Positions 21,591-30,235 of a stretch of DNA of 30,393 bases are shown piece after piece; within the stretch, counting starts at the first letter, position 1, and each line of letters starts with the position of its first letter. The stretch is taken from assembly GCA_038562375.1 (NCBI GenBank), contig JBCFAY010000031.1:1-30393 (forward strand). Reading direction: 5' to 3'. Source of the DNA: JBCFAY01 sp038562375 (GTDB lineage Bacteria; Bacillota; Clostridia; Christensenellales; CAG-138). Made by a program: the position numbers and the translations under genes. The notes under the pieces are model-generated. The model was given only the letters and a program-made list of their open reading frames with translations. It was not told the origin of the DNA and made no database searches.

Positions 21591-23006
21591 GTGAAAAAAT
21601 TTAATGCGTCGGTAAACGGACGCGTTTTTTCCGTCATCAGCTTCGGTTTTCTTTTTTCCTACCTGATGGCCTTCCTGTTTGAAGGACAGGTGCTTTACGG
21701 CTTGCTGGACAGCCTGCAACTTGAAGCGCCCGGCTATATCATAAGCGCGATCGCCGCGCATTTTGCGGGGCTGTTTGGCTGTGGCTTTATTGTTAAAACG
21801 TCGCCGGCCGCCAAGTATACAATGCTCGCAGGCATGGGAGTCTGCCTGCCCGCGACGGTTCCGTTCTTTTTCGCGCCCAGTGCGCTTTGGTTGATCGGCC
21901 TGATCGTCGCCGGCTTTTCGAGCGGCTGCGCGGTGGCGTCCTGGGGATACTACCTTAAGGCTTTCACACCGAAAAACGAACGCATCAAGTCCTGCGCGGA
22001 CGCGCTGATCTATTCGAACCTCCTGATGATCGCCATCAACGTGATCGCCGTCAAAACCTCTCCGCATATTGGCCTTATCTGCGCCATGGTCAGCGTATTG
22101 ATCGGCATGGCGCTTATTTGGTTGCTGCCCGTTCCCATTGTCCATGAACAAACCGGCAAGGCTGGCGTCCGGCTGCCCGGCGATATCGGAAAGCCACTCG
22201 GAATACTCTTTCTGTTCGTCGCCATTATCACGGTCAATTCCGGCCTGATGTACCAGGTCATAAACCCTGCCTTCGAGCGCCTTGCCGAGCTGGCGAGCTG
22301 GTACTGGGCTGTTCCGTATATCGCCGCGCTTGCGGTGATGCGCAGCCTTCCCCGCAGAATCAGCCGCTCTGTTTTCCTGTACGTTGGCATGGGGATGATC
22401 ATGGCCGCCTTTATCGGCTTTATGCTGCTGGGCAGGCGCACAGCTGACTACCTCATTATCGATACACTGATGCTGGGCGCGTTCGGCATCTTCGACCTGT
22501 TCTGGTGGAGCATCCTCGGTGAAATGCTCGATTATACCGTAAATACGGCAAAAGTATTCGGCATCGGACTTTCCGCGAACGTGCTTGGCGTGCTCGGCGG
22601 CGGCCTCGTCGGCGTCGGCGTCACTTCCATACACCTTTCCGGTGCGGAAGTGGCGGTCATCGCGCTGGTGATTGTCTGCGTCACTCTGACGTTGCTGCCG
22701 CCGCTCAACCGCTGCCTCGTCCTGTTGCTTAAAAGCCATGCCTACCTCGCCGCATATGAGCGTATGAGCGAAAAAAAGCGTGCGGCCATTATCCGCCAGA
22801 CGAAGACTATCGACCCGCTGACCGGACGCGAAAACGAAGTGCTCGCGCTGGTCCTTGGCGGCAAATCCAACCGCGATATCGCCCAGGCGCTGTTTATCAG
22901 CGAAAGCACCGTCAAGACTCATGTTCGCAGCATATTCTCCAAATACGATGTTTCCAGCCGCGCGGAACTGATCAGCACGCTGCTCAAAAACCAGGACAAC
23001 CTATAG
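21591..23006 (+). CDS. Membrane-embedded LuxR-type regulator (MFS-like sensor plus HTH)
   Basis: A 471-residue protein with about twelve hydrophobic segments (residues about 10-385) arranged like an MFS transporter, then a cytoplasmic LuxR/GerE helix-turn-helix at the C-terminus: LTGRENEVLALVLGG, KSNRDIAQALFISESTVKTH and VRSIFSKYDVSSRAELI (about 405-463). Such fused proteins are one-component sensors in which the transporter-like part is thought to detect a ligand at the membrane. The start is a GTG at 21591 preceded by GGAGGGG. It is monocistronic: a terminator follows at once. Target genes are not evident, though the lipoprotein genes downstream are candidates. The predicted location is the cytoplasmic membrane. 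Confidence 0.88.
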   Translation: MKKFNASVNGRVFSVISFGFLFSYLMAFLFEGQVLYGLLDSLQLEAPGYIISAIAAHFAGLFGCGFIVKTSPAAKYTMLAGMGVCLPATVPFFFAPSALWLIGLIVAGFSSGCAVASWGYYLKAFTPKNERIKSCADALIYSNLLMIAINVIAVKTSPHIGLICAMVSVLIGMALIWLLPVPIVHEQTGKAGVRLPGDIGKPLGILFLFVAIITVNSGLMYQVINPAFERLAELASWYWAVPYIAALAVMRSLPRRISRSVFLYVGMGMIMAAFIGFMLLGRRTADYLIIDTLMLGAFGIFDLFWWSILGEMLDYTVNTAKVFGIGLSANVLGVLGGGLVGVGVTSIHLSGAEVAVIALVIVCVTLTLLPPLNRCLVLLLKSHAYLAAYERMSEKKRAAIIRQTKTIDPLTGRENEVLALVLGGKSNRDIAQALFISESTVKTHVRSIFSKYDVSSRAELISTLLKNQDNL

Positions 23007-23029
23007 CCCCCTGTCCGTTCATCGAGATT

Positions 23030-23061
23030 AGGCCCTCCATATCAAATATGGAGGCCTTTTT
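23030..23061 (+). terminator. Terminator after the LuxR-type gene
   Basis: GGCCCTCCATAT and ATATGGAGGCC form a stem with one bulged C, followed by TTTTT. Confidence 0.9.
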
Positions 23062-23067
23062 ATGTGA

Positions 23068-23087
23068 AATCATACTTTCGGTCGATG
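23068..23087 (+). repeat. Upstream repeat element, copy 1
   Basis: AATCATACTTTCGGTCGATG stands 77 nt before the MORN lipoprotein start. It matches 19 of 20 bases at 24203-24222 upstream of the next gene. A weaker relative begins at 27151. This is a possible shared regulatory site or promoter part. Confidence 0.55.
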
Positions 23088-23164
23088 CGTTTTGCCCTGT
23101 CATTTTATATGCTGAAGTCAAAAGAGAGTGGGAACGCCACAAAGATGGATGGGAGATGTGAACA

Positions 23165-24163
23165 ATGAAAAAATATGTGCTTGTGCTCTGCGCATTCCTT
23201 CTGATGATTGCAGTCACCGGATGTTTGCCATCCAATAAAACGAATTCTGGTGGGGGTCTTGAGCCCCCCGAAACCACGCAAACGCCTCGTCCGACGCAAT
23301 CCAATAAAACGGATCCCAAGGGATTTTTTCAGCCCCCCGTAACTACACAAACGCCTCCTCCGACGCAATCTTCTGCTGTCACTGCGACGCCTTCTCCTGC
23401 CATAACGGCGCAAACGGTTGTAGATACCACGCTGACTTTGGATTTTGCATTTGGGCAAAGAACGGGCACATATTCCGGACCAATGGTCAACGGCGTTCCG
23501 GAAGGGACGGGGATCTTTACGGCCATTAACTCCGAAGGCGCCGAATGGACATATGAAGGGGCTTTCAGAAGCGGGCATTTCGAAGGCCAGGGAACCACGA
23601 CATGGTCAGATAACTGGAGTGAAAAGGGTACGTATGTCAACGATTATTTGGCGATGGGAGAACGCTTCTATAAGGGAATATGCGTCTACCGCGGGCCCTT
23701 CGCGAACGATGAATACAATGGTCGGGGAACGACCTATGACGAAACGGGGCATGTGATCTACGAAGGAGAATTCAAAAACGGGTACCTCGATGAAACCGAG
23801 GAACAACGTATCACTCGTGCGGATATGATCGCTCCCGAATCCACGGCCATTACCAAGAAAAATTTCAAGACTATTTTCAATAACGCCGAGGACTATATCG
23901 GCAAATGGGTCGAAGTCTACGGGAAGACGGACTATTTCTGGGATGAGGAGGCTGGTCCGTATACGGAATTCCTTCTGCTCACGGATGGGGATGTGAACTG
24001 TTCTGTCGACGTCTGGTATCGCTACGGCGTCGATGAAGAACGGATACAATTGAACGATAACGTGCGCGTGTTCGGCGTTCTCGTAAGTGCGGAAACCTTT
24101 ACTGAGAAGGATGAAACGTACAGTGAACTGCTCGTGGAAGCGCATGTGATCTACATCGATTGA
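23165..24163 (+). CDS. MORN-repeat lipoprotein with proline-rich linker
   Basis: A 332-residue secreted lipoprotein. The signal peptide ends in lipobox VTGC (C20). Residues about 24-80 are a Thr/Pro-rich linker containing a 23-residue tandem duplication (69 bp in DNA, 23230-23367). Three or four MORN-type repeats follow (about 100-215), seen as GTYSGPMVNGVPEGTG, WTYEGAFRSGHFEGQG, VYRGPFANDEYNGRG and IYEGEFKNG. The last 100 residues contain YIGKWVEVYGKT and VRVFGVLVSAE, which look like an OB-fold. The ATG at 23165 follows a purine-rich GGGAGATGTG. Probably anchored on the outer face of the membrane; MORN repeats act in lipid or protein contacts. Its precise role is unknown. Confidence 0.85.
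   Translation: MKKYVLVLCAFLLMIAVTGCLPSNKTNSGGGLEPPETTQTPRPTQSNKTDPKGFFQPPVTTQTPPPTQSSAVTATPSPAITAQTVVDTTLTLDFAFGQRTGTYSGPMVNGVPEGTGIFTAINSEGAEWTYEGAFRSGHFEGQGTTTWSDNWSEKGTYVNDYLAMGERFYKGICVYRGPFANDEYNGRGTTYDETGHVIYEGEFKNGYLDETEEQRITRADMIAPESTAITKKNFKTIFNNAEDYIGKWVEVYGKTDYFWDEEAGPYTEFLLLTDGDVNCSVDVWYRYGVDEERIQLNDNVRVFGVLVSAETFTEKDETYSELLVEAHVIYID
23230..23367 (+). repeat. 69-bp tandem repeat, two copies, within the lipoprotein linker
   Basis: ATCCAATAAAACG starts at 23230 and again at 23299. Both units end in CAAACGCCTC-TCCGACGCAATC. The repeat is in frame (23 codons each) and lengthens the extracellular linker. Confidence 0.8.
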
Positions 24164-24202
24164 GATAGCAAAACATAAAAAAGAAAACAAACTGTATATC
24201 CC

Positions 24203-24222
24203 AATCATACTTTGGGTCGATG
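24203..24222 (+). repeat. Upstream repeat element, copy 2
   Basis: AATCATACTTTGGGTCGATG differs from the copy at 23068-23087 at one base. It lies 51 nt before the next gene start. The bases that follow are T-rich in both copies. Confidence 0.55.
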
Positions 24223-24273
24223 TCTTTTCATCCTATATTCTGTAAGCTGGAAACCGGAGGGATGGAACCGCCT

Positions 24274-24798
24274 ATGAAAGAGATCACAAAACGCCGCAAT
24301 ACGCTCGCCGCTCTGCTGACCGCCGGCCTTGCGCTGACGGCCGGGTTCCTTTTGCGAAATATCCCGGAGGGGGCGCTGGTCTGCGGCGCGGGGAGCGCCG
24401 TGCTGCTGGTTCTTCTCGCGATACAGTTTCGGCGGCTGCGTGACGCGAAGCTGCTCTGCGACAACCGTATCCTCACGGTGCCTTCGGCGGTGATATCCCA
24501 ACCGGAAAGCGGCAGAACGACGGAACTCGCGGAAACCGTGGTATCCACCTTCGGCGTGCTGACCGGCGGCCGGGTCTACCTGTGGGGATGCGACGGCGTC
24601 CGTGGAACGCGGCTGCTCGCCGTGGGGATTGACAGGGGCAGGATATCCCTGACTCTCGGCGGCGCAAACCAGTCCCTGCGCATCGATCTGCCGCACGGGC
24701 TGGCCGATAAGCAGGCGGTTTTGGAGATCTGCCGCATTCTGGAGCATGAAACCGGCGTCAAGGCGGCGGTATCAGGCTGGAATATGGCGCAGGAATAA
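24274..24798 (+). CDS. Small two-helix membrane protein of unknown function
   Basis: A 174-residue protein with two membrane segments near the N-terminus (about 12-28 and 35-50) and a cytoplasmic domain of about 120 residues. That domain has alternating strands such as ELAETVVSTFGVL and GTRLLAVGIDRGRISLTLG. I do not recognise the family. The start is uncertain: GGAGG at 24256-24260 is 13 nt before the ATG at 24274, while an ATG at 24262 is too close; 24274 is preferred. The gene is followed after 29 nt by a short TTG-started ORF and then the subtilase gene, which suggests a transcriptional unit. Confidence 0.6.
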   Translation: MKEITKRRNTLAALLTAGLALTAGFLLRNIPEGALVCGAGSAVLLVLLAIQFRRLRDAKLLCDNRILTVPSAVISQPESGRTTELAETVVSTFGVLTGGRVYLWGCDGVRGTRLLAVGIDRGRISLTLGGANQSLRIDLPHGLADKQAVLEICRILEHETGVKAAVSGWNMAQE

Positions 24799-24827
24799 CT
24801 CTCTTAAAGCGGCAAGGAGGAAAGGCA

Positions 24828-24947
24828 TTGGAAGAAATCAGTTGGTCGATCCGCGTCCCTCTTTTGAAAAACCGGGTGATCCTGACCCGGCCCGGCCTTG
24901 AGCCTCGGCGGCCCTGTTGCCGCCAAAACGGAATGAAGGAGGTTTAG
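24828..24947 (+). pseudogene. Short 39-codon ORF, probable remnant of a membrane protein gene
   Basis: A TTG at 24828 stands 7 nt after AAGGAGG and opens a frame of 39 codons that begins EEISWSIRVPLLKNR and ends in TAG at 24945-24947. Its end overlaps the ribosome site of the subtilase gene. The N-terminal wording resembles the cytoplasmic start of a small membrane protein whose hydrophobic part is absent, so this is probably a truncated gene. A short coupled leader peptide for the protease gene is the alternative. Confidence 0.45.
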
Positions 24948-24949
24948 GT

Positions 24950-27151
24950 ATGAAACGAATGATATCCATTATGCTGGCCGTAGCGCTGGCGTTATCGGTG
25001 GCGGCCTGCGCAGCAAAAGGCCCGCCATCTTCCGGTACAAGCGCCTCCCCGGGTTCTGATGCGAATACGTTCTGGGGTTCTGGCAAAGCGGCAAAAGAAG
25101 GGCTCGCAACATACAAGGACGTGGATCCTGACTCTGTCATTGAGACGGAAAAATGGGGTTATGTGCCGGCCAACCAGATCATCGTGGTTTTTAGAGACGA
25201 TGTGGATAAAACCGCGGCCAAAAAAGTGATCGGGCAAATCGGGGGAACCGTTGTCGGCGAACTGGAACTCATCAACCTGTATCAGTTGGAAACCGCCGAT
25301 AAAACCGAGGCTGAGCTGAATGCCACATTGGACGCTGTTTCGGGGCTGGAAGGCATCGAGCTGGTATTTCCCAATGTGCCGGCCTACGGTTCGGATACGG
25401 CCGGTACGCCGTGCTCGCCGCTCAAGGATCCCGCGTACGCCGATCCCGCGAACGCGCACTATAACATCATCGGGATGGAGAATGCGTGGAAGATACTCAA
25501 GGGGAGCGGGGTCCCCCTGAACAAGGTAAACGTCGGCGTTCTGGACGAAGCGTTTTATACGGGCTCGGACGAGTTTGGCGGCAAGGTCAAGCTGTCGGGT
25601 GATACCACCGAAGACCCGGTTAAGAAAAACAACCAGATCGTGGGTGGAGGATTCACCCACGGGACAAAGGTTGCTCATGTGATTGGCGCGGATCCTGAAA
25701 ACAGCGGTATGGTCGGCGTTGCCGGCGTACTGGGGGAAAACCTGAGTATCAATGTGAAAAATGTCTTTGACGCCAATCCGGATTATACTCCCACGCAGGC
25801 TGATCCGGAGGATATCACACAGGTCACATTTTCCAACGGCGTGGCGTATACGGACAAGACGCTGGTCTATTTAAAAAAGATGGTGGCTGAGGGCGCTACC
25901 GTCATCAATTGTTCCTTTAACTTTAAACCGCCAAACGATCATTACGAGCCCATCGTAAAAGCCTATAAGAAGTTTTTCAAGAAAATGCAAGAAACGAAAC
26001 CGAACGTCATTTTTGTGGCCAGCGCCGGAAACTCAGGCAACGCGGCTGGAACCCAGGGCGCGCTCAACGGCAAAAACGACTGTCCGGCAGGGATCAAACT
26101 GCCCAATGTGATCACGGTCGGCGCTGTCAACAACGACGGCTCCCGCGCTGATTTTTCAAGCTTCGCCACCGGCGACGCGGAAGTCACGCTTTGCGCACCA
26201 GGGGTGGAGATGGTCGTGGGTACGGATGAAAACGGACAGCCGATCAAGGCGAGCGGCACGAGCTTTTCTGCGCCGCAGGTCGCTTCCGCGATCGCTTTAA
26301 TACAATCGATCAACCCTGATCTGAATGCCGAACAGGTTAAGGAGTTATTGGTGAAAACCTCCGCACCGGGAATTACCACCGGGGATCAATCCATACCCAT
26401 CCCCACGGGTATGGGCGCCGGCGTGCTGCGGGTCGATCAGGCCGTACTGCAGGCGATCAACGATATGCGGGAAAAGCAGAACCTGCCTCCGTTCGAAATG
26501 CAGCAACTGCTGGACATCAGTACGGTCACGCTGACAGCGAAGGGCTCGGGTCTGGATTATGCGCTGACGGCGCATATACCGGCCTGCCTGGGCAGCAGCG
26601 CCGATGTGAAAATCGAGGTCACAGGGCAGCACGTCTTAAAAGGAGATACAACGCAGTCTGTTCCGGTCGGCGGCGATGCGACGTGGGAGATTACGCTGGA
26701 TAAGGACGAGGTATTCGTACGCGTCAGACGGTTGGACAACGGCGCCTGCTCGTACATGACGCTGAAGCCGGATGCGTCTGTCGTGGGAACGTATAATGCC
26801 TCCGGTACAGTCACGATGTTTGGAAGTACCGATCCAATCAAGGATTTTAAGGCTAAAGTGGAACAAGATGGCGCCGCAATGAAGATTACCTTTTCCAACG
26901 ACAGCGGCACCGTACTGACAGGCACATATGATGAAGCCGCCAAGACATTTGTCGGGAAAGATACCCGCACGTCCGACGACCCGTGGGCATCGGTCTGGTG
27001 GCAATGGGGGGAAACCACGATTGTATTCGATACGTCCGCCAATCCTCTGCAGGCAACGGGCAGGCTATTCGTGCCTGAAGATGATGATCCCGCTTCTTTC
27101 GATCCCGAAATAACGGTTGATTTTACAATGATAAAGGCAGAGGATTCGTAG
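24950..27151 (+). CDS. Lipoprotein subtilase (S8 family serine protease)
   Basis: A 733-residue predicted surface-anchored serine protease. Signal peptide with lipobox VAAC (C20); residues about 75-142 look like an inhibitor I9-type prodomain; the catalytic domain spans about 165-510. The triad is D199 (VGVLDEAF), H237 (FTHGTKVAHV) and S438 (GTSFSAPQVA), with oxyanion N361 (ASAGNSG). The Asp motif DEA departs from the usual D-S/T-G. The C-terminal 220 residues are beta-rich and not recognised; they contain GTYNASGTV and GTYDEAAKTF, similar in style to the C-terminal domain of the lipoprotein at 27762-29345. The ATG at 24950 has GGAGG at 7-nt spacing. It is likely to process extracellular proteins or peptides. 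Confidence 0.9.
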   Translation: MKRMISIMLAVALALSVAACAAKGPPSSGTSASPGSDANTFWGSGKAAKEGLATYKDVDPDSVIETEKWGYVPANQIIVVFRDDVDKTAAKKVIGQIGGTVVGELELINLYQLETADKTEAELNATLDAVSGLEGIELVFPNVPAYGSDTAGTPCSPLKDPAYADPANAHYNIIGMENAWKILKGSGVPLNKVNVGVLDEAFYTGSDEFGGKVKLSGDTTEDPVKKNNQIVGGGFTHGTKVAHVIGADPENSGMVGVAGVLGENLSINVKNVFDANPDYTPTQADPEDITQVTFSNGVAYTDKTLVYLKKMVAEGATVINCSFNFKPPNDHYEPIVKAYKKFFKKMQETKPNVIFVASAGNSGNAAGTQGALNGKNDCPAGIKLPNVITVGAVNNDGSRADFSSFATGDAEVTLCAPGVEMVVGTDENGQPIKASGTSFSAPQVASAIALIQSINPDLNAEQVKELLVKTSAPGITTGDQSIPIPTGMGAGVLRVDQAVLQAINDMREKQNLPPFEMQQLLDISTVTLTAKGSGLDYALTAHIPACLGSSADVKIEVTGQHVLKGDTTQSVPVGGDATWEITLDKDEVFVRVRRLDNGACSYMTLKPDASVVGTYNASGTVTMFGSTDPIKDFKAKVEQDGAAMKITFSNDSGTVLTGTYDEAAKTFVGKDTRTSDDPWASVWWQWGETTIVFDTSANPLQATGRLFVPEDDDPASFDPEITVDFTMIKAEDS

Positions 27152-27257
27152 AAATCATTATTTGCGGTGCGAAGTGCTTTGATCGGTCGGTTCACAGGTC
27201 GTAATGCATACGCTCGGGACTCATTCATGAGCGCAGATTTGAAAGGAGAAAATCGTT

Positions 27258-27680
27258 ATGATTACTTGGGCAATCGTATTATGGTTGGTGGCGCTGGTGT
27301 TCATGCTGGTCACTTTGAAGAACATCCTCGTGCGCGCCGTCAAGAAGCGGCGCTGCACGGCAACGGTTCGTGCCACCATTACGGATGTGAAGGAAAAGGA
27401 GCGCACACAAGGCCGCAGCAGCGGCCACGCCGGGATCACCACGACGGAGTATATCCCGACTGTCGCGTATACGGTGGACGGCGTTGAATACAGCAAACGG
27501 TTCATACCCGCCTATCGCGCCGATGCCTACGCGGTCGGTCAGGCGGTGGAGATCATGGTGAACCCCGACAGGCCGAACGAGATCAACAAAAAGGGGACGA
27601 GCAACAAGGCGGACGTCGTGATGCTGTGCATCGGCGTGGCGATCGGCATCGCTGGCGCGGTGCTGCTGATGATTCAATAG
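27258..27680 (+). CDS. DUF3592-type small membrane protein
   Basis: A 140-residue protein with a membrane helix at each end (about 3-22 and 118-138). Between them is a beta-rich domain with TATVRATITDVKE, YIPTVAYTVDGVEY and YAVGQAVEIMVNPDRPNEI, the pattern of DUF3592 proteins. The ATG at 27258 has AAAGGAG at 8-nt spacing. The function of the family is unknown. The gene lies between two lipoprotein genes, each with its own ribosome site. A partial copy of the upstream repeat element seen at 23068 and 24203 lies about 100 nt upstream (27151-27172). Confidence 0.8.
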   Translation: MITWAIVLWLVALVFMLVTLKNILVRAVKKRRCTATVRATITDVKEKERTQGRSSGHAGITTTEYIPTVAYTVDGVEYSKRFIPAYRADAYAVGQAVEIMVNPDRPNEINKKGTSNKADVVMLCIGVAIGIAGAVLLMIQ

Positions 27681-27761
27681 CCGCGACTGTTCATTTTTCC
27701 ATAGTAAACGGCCCATAATAGCCGAGGGTTTTAGATACAGAATATTTAGGAGGATATTGCC

Positions 27762-29345
27762 ATGATGAAACGGCTCGTTGCGATCGTATTGTCGATGATC
27801 ATTTTTCTGATGCTCTCGGCCTGTGCCGCTCAAAATCCTCACCCCCAGGAGACCGCTACAGTAAGTTCGCAAAGCGAATCGGAGCCGGTTACGGTCAACC
27901 ATCCCCAGGAGTCCAAAGAACAGCAGGCTATAAACGCAGAGGCTGCGGCGGCAGTTCGCCGATATGTCGAAGCCCGAATAAAGACGGATGCGTTCGTAGC
28001 GGCTGATTTTCATGCAATGTCCGCCGATGCGACAGCCCAAATGATCAATGAGCTGGCTCAACAATGGGAATCCGCGCTGAATCAGGCAACAGTCCTCCAA
28101 AGCAGCGCAAGCGCGATGAAGGCCTCGGCGCCGAAAGGTATGGCGGTAACGTTACTGAGGGCTTCTGTGGGCAATCGCTTCTCAGTCCGCACATTGTCTG
28201 CGGACAGTGGGGCGGCAAGCGCCCCGGCAAGCACATTGGATCCGAAATCCTGGGCAGAGAACTTCACAAAACAGTATGATTCCATCAAAGGCGCCAATAC
28301 GATAAAGCAGCTGGCCGCCCAACTGGGCACAGACGCCAAGGAGGCGTACGCACAATTGACGCTCGCGCAGGACATCATCCGCAGCGGCGCGGCGGAGGAT
28401 GCCGCTTACTACGATAAGTTGACAAAAATAGCTCAAGCCACAAAAACGGCCTGCAAGGTGGGCTTGTTCGTCACCGCCACCATCGCCACCGGAGGCGGCA
28501 CGCTGGGAACCCTGGGGGCAAGCAGCATGACGCTGGGCCAGGCGGGCGCTGTGATCGTTGGCGGTACCGACTGTATTGTGGACGTCGCTACCACCGGAAG
28601 CACGATTATTCTGGGCGAAGGCAGCCAGGTCACCATGGCGGCCGAAAACCTCAAGGATAAGATTGCTCCGGTATCGGCGGTAGTAGGGCTTGTTACATTC
28701 AATTCCTCATCTGCCGGTGAGCAGATCTCCTATATTGGGGAGACGCTATCCGACTGGTTTTCCGAAGGGAAAATCCTCGGAATCAAGGTAGCGGGCAATT
28801 CCGACGGTATGTCGGTGATAGCCAACGCCATCACCACAGCGGGTATGACCCCGCAGCAGATCGCGCAAGAGCTTCAGAAAGCCGGCTTTGTTGCGCCCCC
28901 GGCCACACCCGCTCCTGTCTCCGAAAGCCCAACCGCCACACCGTCAACGCCCTCGCCCGTAACGCCCATTCCATCGACCGAACCCGCGGCTTCAACTACG
29001 CCCCCGTCTGCAGCGCCGCCTTCCGGCGAGAAAACACTGACCGATGAGGAGCTAAGCGGAACATATAGCGTAACGGTAGACAACGGTACGGGCAAGAGGA
29101 CATACGAAGCTGAAGTCCGGTTCGCAGCAGGCACGGCAACCGTTGACGTCAAAGGCGAAGATACCTTAACCTTTGCAGTATCGGGCGACACGATTACCAC
29201 GCATCTGGGTGCCCCCATCAACGCCGATATGGCTATTACATTCAGCAAAGAGGGGGAGACAATTGTGGGCAGAGGCAGCATGGTCATGTCGGTCAGCGGG
29301 GGTAAGCGTGTTGAAATGAAATATTTGTACACAAAAATAGGATAG
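27762..29345 (+). CDS. Large lipoprotein of unknown function with Pro/Ser/Thr linker
   Basis: A 527-residue secreted lipoprotein with signal peptide and lipobox LSAC (C21). Residues about 45-210 are Ala-rich and mostly helical. A hydrophobic glycine-rich stretch follows (VGLFVTATIATGGGTLGTLGA, about 233-253). The linker at about 376-430 is rich in Pro, Ser and Thr (TPAPVSESP, PSTPSPVTP). The C-terminal 100 residues form a beta-domain starting LSGTYSVTVDNGTG. I recognise no catalytic motif. The ATG at 27762 has GGAGG at 8-nt spacing; a second ATG follows directly. It may be a scaffold or binding protein at the cell surface. The similar C-terminal style in the subtilase suggests a related module, but this is not proven. 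Confidence 0.8.
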   Translation: MMKRLVAIVLSMIIFLMLSACAAQNPHPQETATVSSQSESEPVTVNHPQESKEQQAINAEAAAAVRRYVEARIKTDAFVAADFHAMSADATAQMINELAQQWESALNQATVLQSSASAMKASAPKGMAVTLLRASVGNRFSVRTLSADSGAASAPASTLDPKSWAENFTKQYDSIKGANTIKQLAAQLGTDAKEAYAQLTLAQDIIRSGAAEDAAYYDKLTKIAQATKTACKVGLFVTATIATGGGTLGTLGASSMTLGQAGAVIVGGTDCIVDVATTGSTIILGEGSQVTMAAENLKDKIAPVSAVVGLVTFNSSSAGEQISYIGETLSDWFSEGKILGIKVAGNSDGMSVIANAITTAGMTPQQIAQELQKAGFVAPPATPAPVSESPTATPSTPSPVTPIPSTEPAASTTPPSAAPPSGEKTLTDEELSGTYSVTVDNGTGKRTYEAEVRFAAGTATVDVKGEDTLTFAVSGDTITTHLGAPINADMAITFSKEGETIVGRGSMVMSVSGGKRVEMKYLYTKIG

Positions 29346-29507
29346 CGTTTGGATACGCATACCCGAGATATCCAAAGCACTCAACTGTTGATAACGGCGG
29401 CTGGGACTCTTGTTGAGCCCGTTTTATAGAACCAAAAACATTAGTCTTTGGCACTATTCGTGCCTCCGACAATGACAAATGGAACGGAACTGTAAAGGAA
29501 GGTTTGC

Positions 29508-30068
29508 ATGAAGATGAGAACAATAGAAAAGAGCATAAAAAATCAAAAAAGTGCTACTAAATTCTGGTGGGTATTTCTTCTGATATCGTTACTGCTTATC
29601 GGCACGGCTTTTTTACCCGAAGAAATTGGCCTTGGGGAAGCGGCTTTCGGCTTAGCATTTATAGGCATTGTGACAGCCGTTATCAGCATTGCTATGCTCC
29701 GGGTGTACAAGAACCGCAAAGGATTGCTTGAATCTCTGGCGGATAGAGAATCACTCCTGGACGTCTGGGAATGTCCGGATCGATACCACAACAACAAGGG
29801 GCAGCCTGTACCGGCCCACTTTTCAAAAACCGGCTTTTTCTACTTGGGCAAGCCTTATTGTCTGAAATCCTACGAATGCATCATCAAAAAGGCTGAAATT
29901 ATCGACGACGCCGGGCCTGCGCTTTCGTTTCATTACACTGTTCCTTCCAGTAGAGCAGGGGCAGTCCGACACAAAAGCGTTGAAAACATACCGATTCCTG
30001 AGGGAAAAACGGATGCCGCAATATCCTTGGCGGCTTACTATACGGAGGCGGGAAGTAAAAACAAATAA
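29508..30068 (+). CDS. Two-helix membrane protein of unknown function
   Basis: A 186-residue protein with a basic N-terminus, two membrane helices (about 19-37 and 44-64) and a cytoplasmic domain of about 115 residues. That domain contains DVWECPDRYHNNKG and GKPYCLKSYECIIKKAEII, in which three Cys might be structural. I do not recognise the family. The ATG at 29508 has AAGGAAGG upstream. It is probably the last intact gene in the window. The gap before it (29346-29507) shows only a weak CTCAAC/GTTGAG inverted repeat and no clear promoter. Confidence 0.7.
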   Translation: MKMRTIEKSIKNQKSATKFWWVFLLISLLLIGTAFLPEEIGLGEAAFGLAFIGIVTAVISIAMLRVYKNRKGLLESLADRESLLDVWECPDRYHNNKGQPVPAHFSKTGFFYLGKPYCLKSYECIIKKAEIIDDAGPALSFHYTVPSSRAGAVRHKSVENIPIPEGKTDAAISLAAYYTEAGSKNK

Positions 30069-30109
30069 ATGTCGACAAGGGGTTCAAACGGGATGAAGGA
30101 GGTCCAGGT

Positions 30110-30235
30110 ATGAAAAAACTCACGATCATGCTTCTGGCGGTGGCCTTGCTGCTCGTCCTGCCCATTCAGCCGGCAGCCGCGGCAGGCGGATTGTTTCCAG
30201 AGATAAAGAAACAAAAAACCCGCCAACCTAGATAG
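30110..30235 (+). pseudogene. Truncated secreted-protein gene, signal peptide only
   Basis: An ATG at 30110 with AGGAGG upstream encodes a typical signal peptide (KKLTIMLLAVALLLVLP, then an Ala-rich cleavage region) and stops after 41 codons. The last nine codons (KKQKTRQPR) are read through sequence that is a minus-strand terminator, so they are not a natural C-terminus. The gene was probably cut by the rearrangement that brought in the transposase fragment. The 30 bases around its ribosome site and start match those of the subtilase gene at 24926-24955 with three differences, so it may be a related gene start. Confidence 0.6.

Noticed and set aside
21480..22922. Long minus-strand frame opposite the LuxR-type gene
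   Set aside because: Very rich in Asp, Gln, His and Arg as expected for the complement of a membrane protein; no start signal.
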